A DNA stretch of 64,000 nt from Rugalucina vietnamica (lineage: Eukaryota; Mollusca; Bivalvia; Lucinida; Lucinidae), in contig OZ024883.1 of the NCBI GenBank assembly GCA_964017185.1, positions 2,976,001 through 3,040,000 on the forward strand. The letters run 5' to 3'. Below the pieces are notes generated by a model. That model did not search any database and had not been told where the DNA came from. It saw only the letters and a list, made by a program, of their open reading frames with translations. Of the stretch, positions 33,601 through 45,268 are shown one piece after another (position 1 is the first letter of the stretch; each line of letters starts with the position of its first letter). The position numbers and the translations under genes were made by a program.

Positions 33601-34676
33601 CTGTATACGATTAAACCGTGGACTGAATATTATGTACACCTAGGCAATGGTTCAGAAGACTGATTTTAATGTGCCAAACATCAAAATATGCCTTATCGTC
33701 TTGCACCAATATCGAAGTTTTCATACGAGGTTTGCAACGTGTGCATCTGAATATCCCAGACATCAACTGCAAAATAATATCGCACTTGCCTTTAGACAAG
33801 GTATCTAGGGAGAAATTTAGTTTTATATAGAAACTGCCAAACTCTAAATATCAGCATGCCAATATGCAATTGTCGTTTTGTTTTCTATTTTTCAAGCATA
33901 ATCAACTGCTACAATTGTATCAAGTTGCCTGACAAACATTTTATTACATCATAACTTGGCACTGATGATTTTGGCATTTTCGTAATGAAACCTGTCTTCG
34001 AAGCTTCGGAGCATATACCACCTCAGTTGAAGCGATGCTACAGTGTAACTTCTGTATCCAAACGTATAGACATCGACCATAGATGAAAACATCTAGGAGG
34101 CAATCAAAGAACACTGACATGACCATATTTCGCCCCTTGCTGTTGCTTAAACAGACAAAGCAAGTCTGCTCATGATGCGTCTCATTTTTATATAATCAAA
34201 AATTCTAAGAAACGCAGATAGAAAATAGTCGGCCATTTGTAAGTATTTTGACGCCATTTTCTAATATCGAGGTCGTGTTATGGGTATACATTCGAAGCGC
34301 CATCCAAATCTTGATTCTAAAGAGTACCCTAGCATTATACATTGACGGAGGATTCTAATTAAAACCATACTCTTCAAATATTGCCCAGATCTGGTCCTCT
34401 GTTTGATCAATCATAATCTACCTGGCATTCAGTCAGATATTATGAAATATTACAAAAACAAGAACTGCACCCAACATCCTCTGCCTATCCGCAATAGCGA
34501 AGGTGAGGCAGTACGATCTCGCTCCGGTGCGCGCAAATAATGTCCGTTTCGGTCAATTATGCTGCGTTTCGCGGAATTATTAAATCTTTTGTCCGCGCCA
34601 CTAAGCCTTATTCAGGGGAAATGGAGGTATACAAAAGATCTACATTGAGCTTAAGGACCTGACACATTCTGAAAAC
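33601..34676. other. No recognised feature
   Basis: Short frames at 33611-33799 and 33944-34126 have no recognisable motif. Confidence 0.45.
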
Positions 34677-34906
34677 GAGCCGCTTGATGGACAAACCAGT
34701 TTGCGTGTGCGAAATCAAAGGCGATGATCAGGCACGTAGTCATCACACAGCTGACCAGCGTCATTGACTTTACTATGAAGATAGTGCTATCACCCTGCTT
34801 CCCAATACCGAAATTTCAAACCTTTAGTCGTCTTCTATAAGTGTACAGTCCGGTTTGTATCGGAGATGGTCGGAAGTCTGAGAGACATATTTCCACATGC
34901 CAGAGC
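34677..34906 (+). mobile_element. Family G MITE, old degraded copy
   Basis: Same length and order of blocks as the fresh copies (GAGCCGCTTGATGG, AATACCGAAATTTCAAACC, GTACAGTCCGGTTTGTATCG), but many substitutions, notably in the central hairpin. The frame at 34841-35050 partly overlaps it. Confidence 0.6.
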
Positions 34907-35763
34907 TTAAATGAAGGCGATTCTGCGCTAATGCTTCACAATAGTAGCGTTAAAGCTGGCTACAGCGCTACTTGTGATGCCCAAACAATTGGGATGAAAG
35001 CAGATTTTGAGGCGTATTCAAGAATAAACGACTCATTTCAAAGGCAATAGCGAGCGTATTTGATCCGCATTCAGCATCCGACAGGGTTTCAATGGCTTTG
35101 AATGATTTTCAATTTTCCTCCGAACAATACGCGAATCAGCTTGAATAGGACTACTGTTGATTTCATTACGTCGGAGGACAATACGTATTGAATGAAAGTC
35201 GATTCTTTATGAAAGGATTGTATTTGTACAAGAGATCTCATTATGTCAGTCACAATAGGAACTCTTTACTGCATTTTTCTTCTGAATTAAGGACGGTATT
35301 GTTAACATGCGCTTTTACTTCTTCTCCAGTCGTGTAAGCCGCAAACAGATGCAGGAGAGGGAAGGGTTTTTGCGTTCAAATGGTGACGTTTGCTGCTTTC
35401 ATTAGATATTAATTAAGTCTTAAGCAACAGCCGGATGCTTTCATTGTATTTGTGTTTTTCCCCTTAATTGAAATTCATTCTCCTTTAATTGTATTTTTCC
35501 GCATATGCTATCCTTTATGCTGAATTTTGAAAGATACAATAGTCAGTATAACATCTATACATAAGAAACACAAATGTTAACAATTATACAACTTTAAAAG
35601 TCGTGAGTGAAAACGCGAGTGCATTTATAGTTACGCTGATCATAGAATCTGTTCGGCCGCCCTGAAGTATGACCAGTACATATGGCGTTGACCAATGGTA
35701 TCTTGGTAAATCATGCGGGATGCTCTTGCTTTCTTCGAGTATCGCTTTTAGCCAAAATCGGCA
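34907..35763. other. No recognised feature
   Basis: AT-rich; nothing supportable. Confidence 0.45.
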
Positions 35764-36240
35764 TCATCCCACAATTCTAAGCGTCAAATGCGAGAGATCA
35801 ATATGAGGTCTCTTCTGATATCGCGGCGAGCTTGGTGAATCTCCGTCAACCAGTAGGTCTTGAACACCCTGTCCTTGTTGCACTGGCAATGGCTGAGGCA
35901 GAACATTAATCCTGCCCCCTCTCACCCTCCCCGGCACCAGTTTTGCTGTGGAACTCATATGTAGGACTACAACATTTCTTATCTCTAGCTTTACCAAGTT
36001 TGAAGAGCGGACGAACAGTGTTTTACGCTTTTCCAAAGTTTGTAATACAACACAGAGCCCTCCATCCCAGATTACTACATTTTGCCATCCGTGACAAAAG
36101 TGTATCAACATTGTTACATACCCTGTCAAAACATCACGTAACTTGGATTGTGACAGGGGGTCACTCAGTTGACTGAAACAATATATCGTACATGAAAAGA
36201 TATTTTTGCTGACTCTTTTGTTGCTGATGTTAAGGGCCAT
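35764..36240 (-). CDS. Open frame of unknown status (158 codons)
   Basis: Among the longest stop-free runs in the window outside the cGLR gene and the Harbinger remnant. The predicted product is Ser/Leu/Val-rich, with a basic Arg-Gly segment (GRVRGGRINVLPQPLP) and a C-terminal stretch PSSPRYQKRPHIDLSHLTLR. I recognise no domain, signal peptide or membrane segment. The opposite strand also carries a 77-codon frame, so the openness may reflect higher GC content here (about 35800-36180). It could be a host exon or chance. The start Met is not supported by other evidence. No neighbouring gene gives context. Confidence 0.15.
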   Translation of the reverse strand: MALNISNKRVSKNIFSCTIYCFSQLSDPLSQSKLRDVLTGYVTMLIHFCHGWQNVVIWDGGLCVVLQTLEKRKTLFVRSSNLVKLEIRNVVVLHMSSTAKLVPGRVRGGRINVLPQPLPVQQGQGVQDLLVDGDSPSSPRYQKRPHIDLSHLTLRIVG

Positions 36241-36679
36241 CGATTATAAGCAATCTTTGCAATCTTTTTCCCTTTTATTGTAGCTTACACAATAGATGTA
36301 GTAAATTTTCTTCTGCCCCTTGTATGTAAACAACAAGTTTTTGGTTTCATGTCATTCTCTGGACGGGTGTCGATTTCTTGATAAAACAAATCACTGTTTC
36401 TCCCCCATTGTTGGAAAACAATGACAAACGGTGTTAATTACCGGTGTTACAATGGACCATTGATGCTGAGTACTAAAACGGATATATCAAATAATAGAGG
36501 AAGCTTTGTGTAGCATTTATAACAATAGACTGATGTTTGGCTGACTACAAAAATATTGTACTAATACTCCCAAATGGTTTGTGTACCCATTGTCCTGGCC
36601 ATTTTAAAGCTATTTGATAATGGCAGAGATTATTTACTCGGGTGTCGTGTTAAACAGCTTAAAGTGGGTATATTCGATT
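36241..36679. other. No recognised feature
   Basis: AT-rich. The 150-codon plus frame at 36574-37026 runs into the repeat array and its product shows no motif. Confidence 0.4.
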
Positions 36680-37812
36680 ATAAGGGAACCCTCGGATTCC
36701 TCGTATATAGAGAAGGAAATGTGGATACCTTAGTCACAAATGATATATCAATATCTCACCTTGGTATAGAGATATTTAGATCGGAAAAGCAGTCAAAATT
36801 AACCTCCTGTCGGCCTTTTTATTCAGCATGTCTCCGTGAAGCGATCTTTAGCAGCCATTTTGTAGAACTGTTTCCGGGTTTTTCTCGGGTAAAACATGAA
36901 CCTTGTCTGGTTGCTTCATTAAGGATGATCTGGTCATTTGAGATCGTGTCGTTTCGATCAAGTACAACTGATCAAGGATTGTCCTTATTCCGTGAATGTC
37001 AAAAGGTTGTATGTATAAAAATGTGAATCCCTCCATATATAGACAGGAATCCACATATTCAGGGTTTCTCGTAAATTGCCTTAAAGCTGGAAAATGTGGA
37101 TCCCTCTCTATATAGACAGGAATCCACATTTTTAGGGTTTCTCTTGTAATGCATTATACTTAAAAAATGTGGAAACCTCCCTGTATAGTAAAGTATCCAC
37201 ATTCTGGGCTTTTCCATGAATTGTCGTATATCTAAAAATGTGGAAACCTCCCTATATAGTAAAGTATCCACATTTCTGGGCTTTTCCATGAATTGTCGTA
37301 TATCTAAAAATGTGGAAACCTCCCTATATAGTAAAGTATCCACATTTCTGGGTTTTCCCATGAATTGCCGTATATCTAAAAAATGTGGAAACCTCCCTAT
37401 ATAGAGACGAAAATGTGGATACCATTCTTTTTCTAGTGTTATAATGCCTGGGCTAGAAATGTGGAAACAATAACGGAATAAGGGGTATTCACCGGTGGTG
37501 TTACATTGTCTTGGCCGAAACGACCTTCTTTACCTTCCCCCAAAACGACCTTAAGCAAACGAACAGGCTTCATGTTTTACCCTTTGTGCGATTGCGCAGA
37601 AAGGACTAACATTTTAAAAACGACGACGCAAAACAGGCATCGACCTCAACTTTTTAAACATCAAAAACACTGAACTTTTTGGCCCAGGCTGAAGTAGCTT
37701 AATATAGGATATAAAGTTGAGATATTGAAATATGATTTAGGACTAATGGTTTCCACATTTCCTTCTCTATATACGACGAAACCACATAGGTTCCCTCAAA
37801 ATACAATATTTT
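36680..37812. repeat. 72-bp tandem array between inverted flanks
   Basis: Left flank about 36683-36770 (GTATATAGAGAAGGAAATGT) and right flank about 37717-37797 are inverted copies over some 85 bp. Between them, 37018-37435 holds five to six tandem units; AATGTGGA-type starts lie at 37093, 37166, 37237, 37309 and 37382 (period 71-73 bp). Each unit has its own inverted pair, AATGTGGAAACCTCCC and GTATCCACATT. The open frames at 37059-37361 and 37216-37404 are artefacts of this period. Confidence 0.75.
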
Positions 37813-38211
37813 CCTTAAAGTTTCTGGTATTGGGAACAGTACCAGGACAGGTTTCTTTGCCTGGACAAGGACTGTACTAGAAAGAGATATATTTTTTTCT
37901 GAAAAGACAGGTGCCAGAACATTACAATATAACGCTAGATGTTTTGCCATGGTCAGTTTCATAAAACGTTCTTGATAGATCGTGTTTCTATCAAGGACGA
38001 TTTCACGAAATTTACTTGATCACATGCACCGGATCCTTTACTTTCATGGCCGATTCCACAAAAAGTAAATGACATGTACCGGTTTCAGTAGTTCGTGGCT
38101 GTTTCACACAGTTCTTGATAATAAACTCTTGATTTTCGTCTTTGTGACCGATTCCACATAAAGTCATTGTTCTTATGCATGAGGAGTACAGACAGATACA
38201 CTGTATGATTT
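37813..38211. other. No recognised feature
   Basis: A weak internal similarity between 38036-38062 and 38142-38165 (GGCCGATTCCACA, GACCGATTCCACA). Nothing else. Confidence 0.4.
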
Positions 38212-39953
38212 CACGGGGACCCAACTGTTAATCGTGATTATTGATGCGACGTGGAATGTTAATGCATGCCATTATGAAGTTTCGTATGCGTCGGCGAGTT
38301 CGTAACGAATGCGACGTTCCACATCCTCTGTCCTTGGACGATAAGTACCACATGTTTTGCTCGCGTGAAAATAAACAAAGCCCAGTTTACAAAATCGGCG
38401 TCCGCTATGATCTTCAAAATTCTTCTATATTCCCACTTGAAGTCAACTGGAATACTTACGGCACTCGTGTTTTTCAGCTAATGGTTTATAAAGTTGACAG
38501 GTAGATACAAGATTGCCACGAATACACATTACATTCTTAAAGTCCTTTTGTTTTTCTAATTCTTGGTCGTAAACTAAGAAGTATAACACAGTCCTATCGG
38601 TGTCATTATTGAAATATGTATCAAAATGGCGTTGTAAATGCACATTTATCTACTGAGCGTGAAAAACAGTAAGATAAGTATCTTTTGTATGCATCGAAGA
38701 TGAAGATCCATACTACTAGAATGAGTCATGGAAGAATTAACATTTTGTTGTGCTCTTACAAAAGTTATTTACGTCAATGCAGAAGCATAACTTGCGCCTT
38801 TATCAAGCGCAATATTGCATGGCGTATTTTTTCTTTGTACTACATGGACTTCGTTGAGCGAGCTTCAAAGCATGTGCCACTTTTATTTTGAATGAGGTCA
38901 CAGAGTGGTTTTCTGATATAGCTTTGTCAACATTCGAGTGACTTCTACTCTCGAAACAGCAAATCATTTTCGGGCATATCAGTGACATAGGTAATATGTT
39001 TTCTAACATTAAATGACCACTAAGCCTAAACCAAGTATTATTTGATCATTTAATATCGGTGGCTCCATTCATTTTGATAAGCGGGGGTAGGGGGGGGGAG
39101 AGAAAAAACTTGAGAATTAAAGGGATTTGTGCGAGTTTTAGGTGCGGTTGTCAATCAGTTTTCCATGGGAATGGTATGTTGTACAAGAACAGCGATCAAC
39201 TATGGTTATTTTATTGCAACTAGAAGAGTCTTTCGGGAGCCCTTTGAACCCTCGGCCTCAGGCTAAAACAACTTTCTCCAGCCTCTGCAAATGTTAATAC
39301 AGTATAAAAACATGGTTGACCCCTTTAACATGTATCTAGAAAATATTAATTGAAGAAAATGCATCACTGTCTCCATATCGTAACATTTGCTATCTTATTT
39401 TACTGATTCATCGGTCTCAATCTTCCACGATGCATTTCTGTGTCGCATATTAAATTTTAACAAAATCTACGATGCATACGAAAGATGCTTATCTTACTTT
39501 TTTTCACGCTCAGTAAATAAGTGTGCATTTACAAAGCCATTTTGATACATGTTTCAATAAAGATACCACAAGACTGTGTTATACTTCTTAGTTTACGTTC
39601 AAATATTAGATAAACAAAAGGACTTTAAGAATATAATGAGTTTTCGTGGCAATCTTGTATCTACCTGTCAACTTTATAAACCATTAGATGAAAAACACAA
39701 GTGCCGTAAGTATTCCAATTGACTTCAAGTGGGAACACAGAAGATTTTTGCAGATCATAGTGGACGCCGATTTTGTAAATTCAGCTTTGTTTATTTTCAC
39801 GAGAGCAAAACATGTGGTACTTACCGTCCAAGGACAGAGGATGTGGAGCGTCGCATTCGTAACGAACTCGCCGACGCATACGAAACTTCATAATAGCATG
39901 CATTAACATTCCACGTCGCATCAATAATCACGATTAACAGTTGGGTCCCCGTG
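38212..39953. mobile_element. Long-inverted-repeat element (1742 bp), 5-bp target duplication
   Basis: The arms 38212-38705 and about 39468-39953 are inverted copies, roughly 85-90% alike by eye, with outer ends CACGGGGACCCAACTGTTAA. The flanks GATTT (38207-38211 and 39954-39958) are identical, giving a 5-bp target duplication. The 760-bp middle has no recognisable transposase. CAC...GTG ends with a 5-bp duplication recall Transib-type elements, but no Transib protein is seen; a foldback element is equally possible. Mirror-image frames in the arms are not genes. Confidence 0.8.
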
Positions 39954-40724
39954 GATTTGCGGAATCAAGGACAGCACGGTTTGTCAGATCCGGTAAGGGT
40001 ATTTCCGAACAGCTAATGTATAATTTCTGTAAAACCCGAAAACGCAACAATCTTTGCCTACTTTATGTCAACTGAAAGAAAATCCCATGATAGCTGAACA
40101 TATACGGCGTATCACGAATGAACCAATTATTCACCGATCACGTGACTTCAAGTTACTAGACATGCGCCAGGTAATTCCGAACGAGCCGGGTCACCCGAAC
40201 GAACAGACACTCTAATTCCGAACGGCTGTTTGTTTTGTTTCATAAATAGACATGAGCATCCAATTATGATTGAGTAAAAGATTATTTCATATTAGAACTG
40301 AACAATTTATAGTAAAAACACGATGCCATCAACAGACCTGTAAAACGAGTTTGTAACTTGGCCTCAGAAGAATGCCATGTGAAATACTCGTTACCCCATA
40401 GCAGGTGCAACCACTCAGGACATTTACAAGAGACCAGAACGACCAGGACACCTACATGTACATGTACAACGACAACGAAGAGATTTCAGTACACCGTTGA
40501 ACTATCCGGTGCTGGGGAAACGCACGTGCGGGGTCAAAAGACTCTGCTGCAGCCATTTACTACCAGGACAAAATGAGACTGGACGCAGTTCACAACCATC
40601 CAGCTGTGGTAAGGTCTGGCTATGGTGCAAAGCAATTTTAAAAACAGAATATGTTCTGGAAACATGATTTAGAAAATTTAATGCAAGTGTTGAACAAACA
40701 AATGCTGAGAAAATAATTATATAT
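39954..40724. other. No recognised feature
   Basis: Moderate GC content. Short frames on both strands near 40358-40750 without motifs. Confidence 0.4.
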
Positions 40725-40959
40725 GAGCCTGTGCGTGAGAAAACCAACAATCTGCCTATGCGAAAACAAAGACGCAGATCAGCTTCGCAGTAACTGCGAA
40801 GCTGATCAGCGCCTTTGTTTTCGCTACACGGATAGTACTGTCCCTCTTCTTCTTAAATCCAAAATTTCGAGCCTCTAGCCATCTTCTGTGCTTGTACAGC
40901 CCGGTTTGTGTCGGACCTGGTCAGAAACCCAAATTGTTGGTTTTCTCACGCACAGGCTC
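40725..40959 (+). mobile_element. Family G MITE
   Basis: GAGCCTGTGCGTGAG to CTCACGCACAGGCTC, 4-bp duplication ATAT on both sides. The outer TIR differs from other copies (GTGCGTGAG in place of CCTCATGGG), but both ends changed together, so the pair is still complementary. Confidence 0.85.
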
Positions 40960-41019
40960 ATATTGTAATCATTGTCTCACATGTGTGGGATAGAAACATA
41001 AAACGTTCAGAGAACATAG

Positions 41020-41254
41020 GAGCCTCGACGCGAGAAAACCGGTCTTCGGGGTTTCCGACCAGGTCCGACACAAACCGGCCTGTACACGCTCAGAAAAGAG
41101 CTAGAAGCTTGAAATTTCGGATTTAAGTAGAAGAGGAATTGTACTATCCGAGTAGCGAAAACAAAGGCGCTGATCAGCTTCGCGGTTACCGCGAAGCTGA
41201 TCTGCGCCTTTGTTTTCGCCTAGGCAAAAATCCGGTTTTCTCACGATGCGGCTA
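41020..41254 (-). mobile_element. Family G MITE, reverse orientation
   Basis: GAGCCTCGACGCGAG through CGGTCTTCGGGGTTTCCGAC and the core hairpin to CTCACGATGCGGCT. It lies 60 bp from the preceding copy in opposite orientation. Confidence 0.75.
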
Positions 41255-42673
41255 TTAGGAGGGCTTGCTATCAACAATCGCAGTACCAAACCAACCCCGG
41301 AATCTCCGTATCTCAACTGCTAAAACATTCTTTTGCACCATTCTTGCTATCACAGAATCCCTCATTATGGCGTGATAAAATCTGAAGAGGGAATTATGAT
41401 CAGTGAGTGAAATGCTTACCAAATTAATTGCCGTTAATACGACACATTCGAATCCCTGGGAGAACGCGTGTCAAAAGTTTTGACGAGGAAATATTTGCAT
41501 TTCTATCCCCTCGTGGTGTACGAACGTGAATACAAAAACGAGATCGCTGCAAAAGCACAATCAACTGAAATCTTGGATAACGAGTGTGAAAGAACAAACC
41601 CGATAAAAACTTTCCAGAAATTGTTGCGCTTATGAAATAAACAGGCGAGCTGTCATTTTTGAACTGAGAGATAGGATTGAGATGATTATCCATGAGTTCG
41701 TTCAGAACTAGTTTTCGGTATTTATCGTATTGAATATGCCAGTGTGTGCGTTTGTTAAAGTTATTGACTGAACCAGCCCACCCAGCATTGAAATGGCAAA
41801 AATAGAGAAAATAGCTGTTATACGTCTACGAGATGAGTCGCTCCGCAAGAAACCGGTTTTTCAGGCCTCCGACGACATGATCAATTAACAAGACGCCACA
41901 ATCGTAGAAGATACTTTGATGCTTGAAAATTTGGATTGACAGACAGGCCGGATTGTACGCTCAATTATGACAACAATAATGACAACTTTCATCTAATCTA
42001 CTTTGTCGTTGTCTTCATTACTGCAAATGGTATGGTTTCTTATGGCACGGCTCAAGTTAAGGCGGTCTGGATGTTCGGAATAATGATTTAATTGGAGAAT
42101 TAAACAAAAACTGAATATAGCACCGACCGACATTGTATAAAAAAAGAATTGATTTACCGAATAAAAACGGTAATTATTAATTAACATTTATTCAGACAAA
42201 TGCCGTTTCTTATACATTACTACTTTTAAAAAGCATGCACGTTTTCTGAATTATATCGAAATTCTGTGCGTTGGGGGTTCTTTTCGTACAATAAGGACGT
42301 AGTAACTTATTGGCTGTTACGGTGTAACATAACATAAATGTTGCCTCACATTGCCTATATATCGAACTTCAGTAATTCATCTTTTTTCCATTCTCAATTT
42401 TATTATGAGCTCCTTGTCACGAGTACATGTGAATAGGGGTTTAAAGCAAAATGGCAACAACTATTTTCTTCATATATATGGTCCTGAGATTGTGCAGAGA
42501 ACCGTGATATGAAAAACAAAACTCAGTGATATCAACGGTACCTTTTTCAAAACGTATACATGTGCTGTAATACATGTATATGGAATAAAATATGGAACTT
42601 CGTGTATACATGTATGACAACATTTGTGCTACAAATGCATGTGTTAAATTTGATATGTAAAATATGTAAACCA
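41255..42673. other. No recognised feature
   Basis: A stretch at about 41833-41975 (ATGAGTCGCTCCGC, ACAGGCCGGATTGTAC) may be a much-decayed family G copy. No genes seen. Confidence 0.4.
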
Positions 42674-42915
42674 GGGCCCAGTTGTTCAAAACTAACGATG
42701 TCGTTAGTTAACGTTTCGTTAAAATTTCAAACGTTAATATTACAAATACACTGTTATTTTTTGTTGAAAAAATGTGAGAATCCTTTGCAGTGCAAAGGAT
42801 TCTCACATTTTTTCAAACAGAAATAACAGTGTATTTGTTACTTTAGCTGATATTTGCTTAACAAATTTGTCTTAACGATATCGTTAAGCTAACGATGCTT
42901 TGAACAACTGGGCCC
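42674..42915. mobile_element. Palindromic MITE, family H
   Basis: Ends GGGCCCAGTTGTTCAAA and its inverted copy TTTGAACAACTGGGCCC. A second, inner inverted repeat of about 55 bp (AATGTGAGAATCCTTTGCA and complement) is at the centre. The whole element folds on itself. Only copy in the window. Confidence 0.75.
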
Positions 42916-43296
42916 AGTCCTTTATTTATCCAGTCCTGTCTTTCAATGAGTATTAACCATAATACCAACCCCACGACCCTAAGATACGAGGGTTCACTGC
43001 AGTTCTTTGCCTCTCCTACATGAGTTGATTTCATGTTTGTTTGCTTAGCATGCCAATTAGTTCCAAATCAAAACTATTATATTTACATGTTTTCATAGCA
43101 CCAAGCATGAAAACGCAGCTAATGACATATACCATAGTTTGCTTGTGAGAAAAATAGCCTGTGCTCATGAAGCTGATAATGAGTTCTTTCTGCAGTTTTC
43201 ATAATATTGAAAATTCCCAAAATAATGTGAACCTGAGCGGATAATGCGATTGACAGACCCCAGTAGAACTCGGCTCTGAGTGCAAAATGTGTGTTT
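42916..43296. other. No recognised feature
   Basis: Nothing supportable. Confidence 0.4.
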
Positions 43297-43576
43297 CATC
43301 AGGAAAACATGTCCGTGTGATGTATACCCCCTTGAACCCCACTTTTATGTAGCAAAACTGGGGTATGCAGGGGTATACCTATTTTCTTATTTTTGCTCCA
43401 AAACATAGATTGTGGGAACTCGTTAGAACCGCCTCGCCGTGGCTGTTCTAACGTGTACCCACAATCTATGTTTTGAGCAAAAATAAGAAAAATATCAAAA
43501 TTTTTCTACAGAAATTTTCATTTTTTTTACAATTTTAAAAAATCTCTGTATATTGCATGGGCATGTTTTCATAATG
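43297..43576 (+). mobile_element. Family E MITE, full length
   Basis: CATCAGGAAAACATGTCC to GGCATGTTTTCATAATG. The core hairpin has one mismatch region (CGCCTCGCCGTGGCTG). Confidence 0.85.
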
Positions 43577-44489
43577 AATTTAACTTATGGATTATCAATT
43601 TCAAAATAATAACACATACTGCATTGCTTTATCGAACCGTCTGCAGACATTGATGGATTTTCCGCTCTTCTGGTTGCATTTTTAACTATTCGTTTTCAAA
43701 ATATGACTGAAATTGACATTGCTTTGTTTTGACATGATAAGAAATCATAATTTGCAGAATTCAATATCCCCTAATCGCAGACGTTTGTAAAGATAATAGA
43801 ACATGTTTGAAATTAATCGAATCCGATCATAAGAAATCCCGTTTTGACTCCACTGACGGGCTTCTTCCTGAAAATAATTTACTGGAGCCAGGGTTGCGTC
43901 TATGTTGTCAAATACCTTAAAAAGCGAATTTCTCGTATTGAGCTCTGATTTGAATAATAAGCGTAGAATTTGTATAAACGTGCTAAATTCTTCCGTTTGG
44001 TATCAAGAGTTTTAATTATTCACTTCTATGGTACTTGGTGAAAAGTTATTTTACCCCTTATTCATGTTTCCAACTTTCAAGGAGATGCGGGAACAAAAAC
44101 CCATTATATTCTATCAAAAGGCGAGTGAATTATGCCTTTTATTCGGTCCTAATTTGAAATTTACACAACAGAATGATAGTATCGGATTCGAGTTGCTTTA
44201 AATTGAATGTAAACACAATCCTATAGTGGTATAAAATAACGCCCATTGAGTTTTTATTTCAACCGCACCAAATTTATAATGAAAAAATAATCCCCCTTTC
44301 ACCTCTAGCCGCATCTTTAGAATTGTATTATCTGGTAACAGTTTGCTCCTTGCTGGTGAAGCACCCTTATAATGTCTTTCATGTTCAATGCCTGTAACAA
44401 TCAACCTTATATCGTGTAAATTTGTTGTCCCATCAAGCACCCGTCGAAATTGCCACGTAAAGAAACATATCCATTGTTAGACTTGACAT
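43577..44489. other. No recognised feature
   Basis: AT-rich; no frame with recognisable content. Confidence 0.4.
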
Positions 44490-44768
44490 CATTACGAAAA
44501 CTTGCCCATACAATAAACAGAGATTTTTTTTGCTTCAAAAATTGAAAATTTTCAACGGAAAAATTTTGATATTTTTCTTATTTTTGCTCAAAACATAGAT
44601 TGTGGGTACACGTTAGAACCGCCTCAGCGAGGCGGTTCTAACGAGTACCCACAATCTATGTTTTGGAGCAAAAATAAGAAAAATAGATATACCCCTGCAT
44701 ACCCCAGTTTTGCTATATAAAAGTGGGGTTTAAGGGGGTATTCATTTCACGGACTTGTTTTCCTGATG
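44490..44768 (-). mobile_element. Family E MITE, full length, best hairpin
   Basis: CATTACGAAAACTTGCCCAT to GGACTTGTTTTCCTGATG. The central ~115 bp is an almost perfect palindrome built from ATTTTTCTTATTTTTGCTC, ACATAGATTGTGGGTAC and GTTAGAACCGCCTC. Confidence 0.85.
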
Positions 44769-45078
44769 TTAAAGATCTTTATCCGTCCTAGAGAAGATTT
44801 TCTTTACTCCTGATGTGAATAGCCGCCGATTGTTCGAGTATCAGTCCTTTATTTAATTTAATGTATCGATATGCTATCAGATTTCCTCCTTGGCTGACCC
44901 CTTTTGTTCGCGAAAGAATAGACCGAGATAGATTTTCAATTTCCAAACAATGGAGTACAATGGGTACCGCGGCCCATCTCATTTATCATTCGGGTTTAAT
45001 AAAAGAAGCAAATAACACCTCTTTTCTGAACAGCGATTCTCGAATTCTCGTATTGGCACAGCGTATAAATGAAAACAT
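44769..45078. other. No recognised feature
   Basis: Overlapping short frames on both strands (44788-44982, 44861-45109) show no family motif. Confidence 0.4.
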
Positions 45079-45090
45079 AATGCCCATTAA

Positions 45091-45256
45091 AGGGAGCGCG
45101 GTGGCGTAGTGGTAGAGCCTCGGACTCCAATTCGAGAGGTCCTTGGTTCCATCACAGGCGTCACCGTGTTGTGTCCTTAAGCAAGACACATTAATTGGTT
45201 CCGTCCCGACATGACTGAAAAATTGTTGACTGGGACACGTTAACCCTCAATACAAA
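45091..45256 (+). mobile_element. tRNA-derived SINE with 12-bp target duplication
   Basis: AATGCCCATTAA at 45079-45090 is repeated exactly at 45257-45268. The body begins with a tRNA-like head: A box TGGCGTAGTGG (45102-45112) and B box GGTTCCATCAC (45145-45155), the RNA polymerase III internal promoter. Next comes a conserved-looking middle block TGTCCTTAAGCAAGACACAT, reminiscent of the central domain of V-type SINEs. The A/C-rich tail ends in TACAAAA. Transposition would depend on a partner LINE not seen here. Confidence 0.85.
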
Positions 45257-45268
45257 AATGCCCATTAA

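Noticed and set aside
37018-37435. CRISPR-like array
   Set aside because: Period 72 bp, but the 'spacers' are themselves repeated, each unit is internally inverted, and the sequence is eukaryotic.
38241-39906. Paired 70-90-codon genes
   Set aside because: They are mirror frames in the two arms of the long inverted repeat, without domain resemblance.
41833-41975. Additional family G MITE
   Set aside because: Only scattered words match and the core hairpin is missing; too weak to call.
45091-45165. tRNA gene
   Set aside because: A and B boxes are present, but the head does not fold into a convincing cloverleaf, and the unit has a SINE tail and target duplication.
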